A stretch of DNA of 13,294 bases from GCA-003244245 sp036521655 (lineage in GTDB: Bacteria > Actinomycetota > Actinomycetes > Mycobacteriales > Pseudonocardiaceae). Every line of letters begins with the position of its first letter. Position 1 is the stretch's first letter. Below are positions 7,676 to 13,294 of the stretch, one piece after another. Where the stretch lies: assembly GCA_036521655.1 (NCBI GenBank), contig DATDHI010000296.1:1-13294 (forward strand), read 5' to 3'. Below the pieces are notes generated by a model. It did no database searches. It had not been told where the DNA came from and worked only from the letters and a program-made list of their open reading frames with translations. Position numbers and translations under genes: made by a program.

Positions 7676-7707
7676 GTGGGAAACAGCGTTACCACACCGT
7701 TTCCCAC
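7676..7707 (-). terminator. Hairpin between gdh and the thioesterase gene (terminator or attenuator)
   Basis: Perfect 9-bp arms GTGGGAAAC (7676-7684) and GTTTCCCAC (7699-7707) enclose a 14-nt partly pairing loop. The element begins at the base after the gdh stop codon, and no T-run follows. It would reduce read-through from gdh into the thioesterase gene, or protect the 3' end of the long gdh message. Confidence 0.65.
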
Positions 7708-10700
7708 TCACGGGCGCGCCAGCGCCCGGATCGCGACTGACAGGGTCGCCAAGTCGAGGCTCCCGGTGGCGGAGATCTCCTCGAGGGTGGCCCTGGCCCG
7801 AGATAACCGCAAAGAATTCTCCCGCTCCCACCGCGCGATCATCGCCCCTGGCTGCGCCCCTGCGTCACCCGTGCGCAGCACGTCCAGAGTGATCTCGCGC
7901 AGCGCGGCGTAGAGATCGTCCCGCAACGCCAGCCGGGCCAGCGCATGCCATCGGTTGCCCCGCGCCAGCGCAGCGACCGAACCCAGCATCCGGTCGATGT
8001 CCAGGTGAGCCGACAGCGCGTAGTACAGCTCGGCAACCCGCCCGGCGCCCTGCCCTGCCAGCTCGGCAAGCTCGACCACGTCGAGCAGCCCGAAGGTGTT
8101 CAGCCCCGCACCCACCCGGCGCGCCAGCCGCTCGGGCACCCCCTGCTCGGTGAGCCGGCGGGTGGCTGCCGCGACGTCGTCCGCCTCCCGGCCGGCCAGC
8201 CAGTCCGGCACCTGCGGCTCCAGCGCCGCGACGATCGGGCGGAACCGGTCGATCTCGGCACCGACCGCTAGTGGCTGCGGCCGGGTGAGCAGCAACCACC
8301 GGCTGGCCCGGTCCAGCAGCCTGGCGAGCTCCAGCATCATGGCATCGGCCACCGAGCCCGGCACCGCGTTGCCCAGCTCGGCGATCGCCTGCCAGGTCGC
8401 CGCCAGGTCGAACACTGTCGTGATCACCTCATAGGCGCGCACCGCGTCGGTAGTGCTGGCCGACAACTCCTCGGCGAGCCGGTAGGCGTAGGTGATCCCA
8501 CCGCGATCGACGACCTCGTTGACGAGCAGCGTGCTGGTGATCTCGCGGCACAGCGGGTGAGTGAGGATGCCCTCCGCGAACCGCTCGCGTAGTGGGGCCG
8601 GGAAGTACTCGGGCAGCCGCGCGCGGAACACCCCGGCATCGGGTAGGTCAGTGGCCAGCACATCGCCGGTCAGCTGGAGCTTCACGTGCGCCATCAAAGT
8701 CGCCAGCTCCGGTGAGCTCAGCCCCTCGCCGGCGGACTCCAGGGCGACCACCTGGGCGCGGGTCGGCAATGCCTCCAGCCTGCGGTCCAGCCCCCGCTGC
8801 TCCTCCAGGTATGTCAGCAGCCGGCCGTGCACCGACAGCATCGGCGCGGCCTGCGCCCGGCTGACCCCCAGCAGGGTGTTCTGCGCGGTGTTGTGGGCCA
8901 GGACCAGCGCGGCAACCTCGTCGGTCATCTCGACCAGCAGCGCCCGGCGCTGCGCGGTGCTCAGCGCTGCGTGAACGACCAGCCGGTCCAGCAGGATCTT
9001 GATGTTGACCTCGTGGTCGGAGCAATCCACCCCGGCCGAGTTGTCGATGGCATCGGTATTGATCTTGCCGCCAGCCCGGGCGAACTCGATCCGGCCGAGC
9101 TGGGTGAGGCCGAGGTTGCCGCCCTCCACGATCACCCGCACCCGCAGCTGCGCGCCGTCCACCCGGACCGTGTCGTTGGCCTTGTCGCCGACGTCGGTGT
9201 GGGACTCCGCGGAAGCCTTGACGTAGGTGCCGATCCCGCCGTTGAACAGCAGCTGCGCCTCGCAGAGCAGGATCGCCCGGATCAGTTCGGGCGGCGACAG
9301 CGCCGCGCCGTCACCGGGGACGCCGCCGGGGATGCCCAGCGCGCGGCCCATCTCTGGGCTGACCGGGATCCGCTTGGCAGTCCGCGGCCATACCCCGCCG
9401 CCGGTACTGATCAGCGAGCGGTCGTAGTCGTCCCATGACGAGCGCGGCAGCACGAACAGCCGGTGCCGCTCGGCGTAGGAGCTGGCCGGATCAGGGTCGG
9501 GGTCGACGAACACATGCCGGTGATCGAACGCGGCGAGCAACCCGATGTGCTCGGAACACAGCATCCCGTTGCCGAACACGTCACCGGACATGTCCCCGAT
9601 CCCGACCACGGTGAAGTCCTCGGTCTGGGGGTCGATGCCCAGCTCACGGAAGTGCCGCGTGACGCTCTCCCAGGCCCCCCGGGCGGTGATCCCGATAGCT
9701 TTGTGGTCATAGCCGGTCGAGCCACCTGAGGCGAACGCGTCGCCGAGCCAGAACCCGTAGGACGCGGCGACCTCGTTGGCGAGGTCGGAGAACGTCGCGG
9801 TCCCCTTATCGGCCGCAACCACCAGGTACGGGTCGTCACCGTCGTGGCACACCACCTGATCGGGATGCCGGCTCGTGCCGTTGACCAGGTTGTCGGTGAG
9901 GTCCAGCAGCCCCGACACGAACATCCGGTAGCACGCGATGCCCTCCGCCTGGGCGGCCTCCCGATCCAGCCGCGGGTCGCCGGTCGCAGCGGGTGGGCGC
10001 TTGACCACGAAGGCGCCCTTGGCCCCGACCGGAACGATCACGGCGTTCTTCACCATCTGCGCCTTCACCAGCCCGAGCACCTCGGTCCGGAAGTCTTCCC
10101 GACGATCTGACCAGCGCAGCCCGCCACGGGCGACCTGACCGAAGCGCAGGTGCACGCCCTCCACTCGCGGGGAGCAGACGAAGATCTCGAACGCCGGTCG
10201 CGGCGCAGGCAACTCCGGCACCGCTCTGGGGTCGAGCTTGAAGGCCAAGTACCCCCTGCGCGTGTCGTCCTCCCGTGCACGGTGTGTCGGGCTCCCATGC
10301 GGGAGGTAGTAATTGGTGCGCAGGGTGGCGCGCACCAGGGTGAGCAGGCTGCGCAGGATGCGGTCGGTGTCCAGCCCGGCTACCTCGTCGATCATGACGA
10401 CGATCCGGGCGGCCAGATCATGCTGCCGGGTGTGCCGGATGACCCGATCCAGCGCCGGGTCGAAGCGGGCTTCGAAGAGGCCGACCAGGGCCGCGGCGAT
10501 GTCGTGGTGCGCAAGCAGCACGTCCCCGACATACTTCTGGCTGTACGGGATGCCAGCCTGCCGCAGGTAGCGCGCGTAGCCGCGCAGCACCGATGCCTGC
10601 CGCCAGTCCAGCCCGGCGCGCAGCACCAGGGCGTTGAACCGGTCCACCTCGCAGGCGCCGCGCCAGGCGGCCACGAATGCGTCTTCGAAGCGCTGCTGCA

Positions 10701-12705
10701 CGTCCTGGACGTGCTGGTCAGACAGGGTGGTGTCGAGCCGAAGCCCGAAGTCGTAGATCCAGCACCGCACACCGTCACCGCGGATCACCTGGTAGGGCCG
10801 CTCGTCGACGACCTCGACGTCCATCTGCTGCAACACCGGCAACACCTGGGACAGCGTGATCGGCTGCCCCGCCAGGTAGAGCTTGAACCGCCGCTGCCCC
10901 GGCTCGGCGCGCTGCGCAGGATGAAGTTCGTGCGGGAGGTAGAAGCACAGATCCAGCCCATCCTGCGCGGTCAGCGCCTCCAGCCGGTGGATGTCGGCCA
11001 GAGCGGTGGCGGCGTCGAAGTCCTCCTTGTATGCCTCCGGGAGGGCCGTCAGATAGCGCTGGACGAGATCGACCGTGGCGGCCCGGCCGGATGTCGGGTC
11101 CGCCGGGACGTGGACCTGCTCGAGCAGCCGGTCATCCCAGGTGCGGATGGCATCCTCAAGCCGTTGGGTGATCGCGCCGATGTCCGGTGCGGCGGGAACC
11201 GCAGGATCGTCCGGGTCCGTGTGCACGGTGAAGTGCACTCGCGCGTGCACCGACTCGCCGATCCGGGCGTTGTAATCCAGGCCGGTGCCATGCAGATCGC
11301 GGGTCAGCACATCCTGCATCGCCAGCCGCGCGGTCGTGGTGTAGCGGTCGCGCGGCAGGTAGACCAGGCACGAGAAGAACCGGCCGTAGGGGTCGCGCCG
11401 GCAGAACAGTCGCAATGTGCGCCGCTGCGCCAGAGACAGCACGCCAGTCACCGTCTGGTACAGCGAGTCCGGGTCGGTGGAGAACAGCTCGGCACGCGGG
11501 TAGCTCTGGAACACCTCAAGTATTCGCTGCCCTGAGTAGGACTCGAGGGGGACGCCGGCACGACGGATCACGTCCAGCACGCGGCCGCGAATCACCGGTA
11601 TGTCCAGCACGTTCTCGTGCAGTGCGGTGGTGCCGAGCACCCCCAGAAAGCGGTGCTCCCCGCTGACCTCGCCGCGCTGGTCGAAGGTCTTGACCCCGAT
11701 GTAGTACGGGTAAACCGGGCGGTACACAGTGGCAGGGGCGCTGGCCTGGGTCAGCACCAGCAGATCAGGGGTCAGCGGATCGATAACGTCCGGTCCGCCG
11801 CTGAAGCTTCTGGCGGCAAGGCTGTCCCCGCGCAGCACGCCGAGCCCGGAAGCGGGCACCGCCAGCAAGGACGGCGCAGCGCCGTGCCCGGTGCCAGCCG
11901 CCCTAGGACCGGCAGCCAGCTGGTAGTGTCGGTAGCCGAGAAAAGTGAAGTTTCCATCGGCCAACCAGCGCAACAGTGCAGCTCCCTCCGCCACCTCATC
12001 AGCAGGCAACGGCAGCGACAAGACCTCCAGTTCGTGTGCCACGGCGACCGCGGCGCCGGTCATCCGCTCGGTGTCCTCGACGATGTCGCGCACATTGCTG
12101 AGCAGCGCGAGCAGTCCTCGCTGCACCTCGCGGGCCCGCCCAGGATCGGTGATGCGGTCGACGTCTACGAACATCCACGACTCGGCTCGCGCGTCCGCGG
12201 GCGCCTCGCCCGGATCGGAGCTGGCGAGCACCTCCTGCAGGGCTCCGGTGAGATCGCGGCGGACAACTACGATCGGATGAACCAAGCGCCGCACCGAGAC
12301 GTTCATGCGGGCCAGCTCGGAGACCACTGAGTCCACCAGGTAGGGCATGTCGTCGGTCACGATCTGAACGACGGTGTCCGGCGAGCTCCACCCGTCCTTG
12401 GCGAGGGTGGGGTTGAGCAGCCGGACCAGCGCCCGGCCGGGGGGGCGATCGGCGGCCAACGCGGCGTGCGACCGGACCGCCGCGGCCAGCTCGGCGGGTT
12501 TGGCGTTGCTCAGCTCATCGGCCGGGACGAGCCGGTAGTACAGCGCGATGAACTCGGCGAGCCTAGGATCAGGAGGCTCCTGGCTGACCTCGGTGAACAG
12601 CTCAACGGGAACCGCCGCGACGTCGCGTCGCGGCGGTCCGCCAGCCGGGCCCGGTGCCGGATCGACCTCGGTACCGAGGCGAGGGGTGGGGGCTCTGGCG
12701 GTCAT
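7708..12705 (-). CDS. gdh: NAD-specific glutamate dehydrogenase, large (~180 kDa) class
   Basis: This 1665-residue cytosolic enzyme converts L-glutamate + NAD+ + H2O to 2-oxoglutarate + NH4+ + NADH and mainly serves glutamate catabolism. The N-terminal half holds ACT-like regulatory regions (for example DDMPYLVDSVVSEL near residues 115-130). The catalytic core has GGLRWSDRREDFRTEVLGL then KAQMVKNAVIVPVGAKGAF (about 858-900), GIGDMSGDVFGNGMLCSEHI (about 1035-1050, dinucleotide-binding region), FNGGIGTYVK (about 1155) and TDAIDNSAGVDCSDHEVNIK (about 1215-1235). A long helical C-terminal domain follows. M. tuberculosis Gdh (Rv2476c) has about 1624 residues. ATG 12705 is preferred, with GTGGAG 9 nt upstream; the in-frame GTG at 12732 has no such site. 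The family is allosterically controlled and in mycobacteria inhibited by GarA; control here is inferred. The frame is intact throughout. Confidence 0.97.
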   Translation of the reverse strand: MTARAPTPRLGTEVDPAPGPAGGPPRRDVAAVPVELFTEVSQEPPDPRLAEFIALYYRLVPADELSNAKPAELAAAVRSHAALAADRPPGRALVRLLNPTLAKDGWSSPDTVVQIVTDDMPYLVDSVVSELARMNVSVRRLVHPIVVVRRDLTGALQEVLASSDPGEAPADARAESWMFVDVDRITDPGRAREVQRGLLALLSNVRDIVEDTERMTGAAVAVAHELEVLSLPLPADEVAEGAALLRWLADGNFTFLGYRHYQLAAGPRAAGTGHGAAPSLLAVPASGLGVLRGDSLAARSFSGGPDVIDPLTPDLLVLTQASAPATVYRPVYPYYIGVKTFDQRGEVSGEHRFLGVLGTTALHENVLDIPVIRGRVLDVIRRAGVPLESYSGQRILEVFQSYPRAELFSTDPDSLYQTVTGVLSLAQRRTLRLFCRRDPYGRFFSCLVYLPRDRYTTTARLAMQDVLTRDLHGTGLDYNARIGESVHARVHFTVHTDPDDPAVPAAPDIGAITQRLEDAIRTWDDRLLEQVHVPADPTSGRAATVDLVQRYLTALPEAYKEDFDAATALADIHRLEALTAQDGLDLCFYLPHELHPAQRAEPGQRRFKLYLAGQPITLSQVLPVLQQMDVEVVDERPYQVIRGDGVRCWIYDFGLRLDTTLSDQHVQDVQQRFEDAFVAAWRGACEVDRFNALVLRAGLDWRQASVLRGYARYLRQAGIPYSQKYVGDVLLAHHDIAAALVGLFEARFDPALDRVIRHTRQHDLAARIVVMIDEVAGLDTDRILRSLLTLVRATLRTNYYLPHGSPTHRAREDDTRRGYLAFKLDPRAVPELPAPRPAFEIFVCSPRVEGVHLRFGQVARGGLRWSDRREDFRTEVLGLVKAQMVKNAVIVPVGAKGAFVVKRPPAATGDPRLDREAAQAEGIACYRMFVSGLLDLTDNLVNGTSRHPDQVVCHDGDDPYLVVAADKGTATFSDLANEVAASYGFWLGDAFASGGSTGYDHKAIGITARGAWESVTRHFRELGIDPQTEDFTVVGIGDMSGDVFGNGMLCSEHIGLLAAFDHRHVFVDPDPDPASSYAERHRLFVLPRSSWDDYDRSLISTGGGVWPRTAKRIPVSPEMGRALGIPGGVPGDGAALSPPELIRAILLCEAQLLFNGGIGTYVKASAESHTDVGDKANDTVRVDGAQLRVRVIVEGGNLGLTQLGRIEFARAGGKINTDAIDNSAGVDCSDHEVNIKILLDRLVVHAALSTAQRRALLVEMTDEVAALVLAHNTAQNTLLGVSRAQAAPMLSVHGRLLTYLEEQRGLDRRLEALPTRAQVVALESAGEGLSSPELATLMAHVKLQLTGDVLATDLPDAGVFRARLPEYFPAPLRERFAEGILTHPLCREITSTLLVNEVVDRGGITYAYRLAEELSASTTDAVRAYEVITTVFDLAATWQAIAELGNAVPGSVADAMMLELARLLDRASRWLLLTRPQPLAVGAEIDRFRPIVAALEPQVPDWLAGREADDVAAATRRLTEQGVPERLARRVGAGLNTFGLLDVVELAELAGQGAGRVAELYYALSAHLDIDRMLGSVAALARGNRWHALARLALRDDLYAALREITLDVLRTGDAGAQPGAMIARWERENSLRLSRARATLEEISATGSLDLATLSVAIRALARP

Positions 12706-12714
12706 CGTTGCTGG

Positions 12715-12720
12715 CTCCAC
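12715..12720 (-). promoter_or_regulatory. Ribosome binding site deciding the gdh start
   Basis: GTGGAG on the minus strand, 9 nt before ATG 12705, favours this start over the in-frame GTG at 12732. Confidence 0.55.
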
Positions 12721-12774
12721 GCTCGAGGACACCCGGCGGTGCGCGGGTGGCGCCGACCACCCTAGTCACGTCAC

Positions 12775-13248
12775 CTAGTCCCCGGCGGCGGATCGGCGGC
12801 CCGTCCTGGGGGGCGGCCACAGCGGCTCGGCGGTGAGATCCGGTAACCGAAGCAGGGGGTTGGTAACGGCCTCGGCGGGGTCCTCTTCGTGCCCGTCGGC
12901 CGGACTCGGAGCAAGTTGGAGTCCGGACGTCCAACGCTTGCCTGGGCGGCGGTGTCCAGGGGCATCGCTGCCGATCCCGGCATCGGCAGCGGTGGAATTG
13001 AGAGCGGCGCCTGGCGCCGTGGGGTCGGCGTCGCCGGCCGTGGCGTGGGCGTCGTCATACGTGGTGCCGGCGTGGTCGGCCGTCGTGTCGGCATCGTCAG
13101 CCGTCGTGCCGGCGTGGTCGGCCGTCGTGCCGGCATCGTCAGCCGTCGTGTCGGCATCGTCAGCCATGGCGTCGGCATCATCGGCCGTGGGAGGATGGCC
13201 TTCCCGGTAAGCGGCGAGCGCTTCGGCCAGTAGATCGCCGAGGCCCAT
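12775..13248 (-). CDS. Acidic heptapeptide-repeat hypothetical protein (possibly the C-terminal part of a longer protein)
   Basis: I do not recognise this gene. From ATG 13248 it codes for 157 residues: a short amphipathic start MGLGDLLAEALAAYREGH, about eight heptads of the type T-A-D-D/H-A-D/G-T (21-76), a Gly/Pro-rich linker, and a tail that may bind or fold, NPLLRLPDLTAEPLWPPPRTG (about 132-152). Composition is Ala/Asp/Thr-rich, acidic and probably disordered, without signal peptide or membrane helix. The frame stays open upstream to the window edge (15 more codons, beginning EPGDEGSAGDG), so the true start may lie outside; the Shine-Dalgarno signal at 13248 is weak. Since the 21-bp repeat keeps all frames open, frame choice rests on third-position G/C in the repeats (about 83%) and the sensible C-terminus. 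It ends 69 nt before gdh on the same strand. Confidence 0.55.
   Translation of the reverse strand: MGLGDLLAEALAAYREGHPPTADDADAMADDADTTADDAGTTADHAGTTADDADTTADHAGTTYDDAHATAGDADPTAPGAALNSTAADAGIGSDAPGHRRPGKRWTSGLQLAPSPADGHEEDPAEAVTNPLLRLPDLTAEPLWPPPRTGRRSAAGD
13021..13188. repeat. 21-bp tandem repeat (minisatellite), about eight copies
   Basis: Units of 21 bp built from GTCGTGCCGGCGTGGTCGGCC-type and GTCGTGTCGGCATCGTCAGCC-type halves alternate across the region. They differ by a few substitutions, mainly GGC/GAT and GTG/ATC swaps, and become degenerate towards 13021. The period is divisible by three, so the array codes for heptapeptides and can expand or contract without a frameshift. Confidence 0.85.
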
Positions 13249-13294
13249 CTGCTCAGTTTTCCCATCGCCTGCTGAGCCCTCATCTCCCGGCTCC

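Noticed and set aside
7636..7707. Longer thioesterase starting at 7707
   Set aside because: The extra 23 codons run through the post-gdh hairpin and look non-protein-like; ATG 7638 has a strong ribosome site and aligns with the family N-terminus.
10150..11535. A 461-codon open frame on the + strand opposite gdh
   Set aside because: It lies entirely within the strongly conserved gdh coding sequence, lacks a recognisable domain, and its openness follows from the G/C-rich third positions of gdh read in mirror phase.
12759..12764. TAGGGT on the minus strand as a -10 box for gdh
   Set aside because: There is no matching -35 box, and it sits next to the stop of the upstream gene with only 69 nt to gdh; read-through is equally likely.
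12889..13233. A + strand frame with Gly/Val/Arg elastin-like repeats across the 21-bp array
   Set aside because: The 21-bp period keeps every frame open. The translated product is low-complexity with no ribosome site, and the minus frame ends in a more protein-like tail.
12771..13283. Alternative minus-strand frame of 170 codons over the repeat locus
   Set aside because: Its product is a Met/Pro/Thr/Arg-rich string (repeated RRPTTPA-type) without a foldable segment. Retained only as an open question in the findings because third-position G/C is high near its start.

Overview
The window reads as chromosomal DNA of a high-GC actinobacterium. G/C is strongly preferred at third codon positions, GTG starts are frequent, and two genes have the -10 spacing typical of leaderless actinobacterial mRNAs. 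The gene order pepN / DUF5130-type gene / HNH / glbO / aglA / Rv2474c-like / Rv2475c-like thioesterase / gdh is, from memory, the Mycobacterium tuberculosis Rv2467-Rv2476c neighbourhood. Low-complexity insertions and an extra mscS gene suggest a non-mycobacterial relative, possibly Pseudonocardiales; that placement is inference. I see no mobile element, CRISPR array, phage gene, tRNA or rRNA.

Layout. (1) 2-1714 (+): the 3' two thirds of aminopeptidase N, cut by the window edge. (2) 1727-2504 (-): a translationally coupled pair, a one-helix membrane protein resembling the aa3-oxidase subunit CtaJ, followed by a DUF5130/TPM-like protein (MSMEG_4692/CtaI-type partner). (3) 2653-3306 (-): an HNH endonuclease with a hairpin terminator directly after its stop. 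(4) 3307-3450: a divergent promoter region with two adjacent palindromes. (5) 3451-6544 (+): a probable three-gene operon of an MscS-type channel, truncated haemoglobin O and a GH13 alpha-glucosidase. (6) 12705-6558 (-): the ~180-kDa NAD-glutamate dehydrogenase, then a hotdog thioesterase and a conserved hypothetical gene; the last two overlap by 8 nt. (7) 12775 to the right edge (-): an acidic protein built on a heptapeptide repeat; its frame is open to the window edge.

Functionally the window groups respiration and oxygen handling (CtaJ/CtaI-like pair, globin O) with central nitrogen/carbon metabolism (glutamate catabolism to 2-oxoglutarate), glucoside hydrolysis, peptide turnover and osmotic release. 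It is mostly a conserved housekeeping island, not a defence or biosynthetic locus. The least explained items are the Rv2474c-like protein, the heptad-repeat protein and the palindromic HNH-mscS intergenic region. Every interval between genes is shorter than 150 bases.
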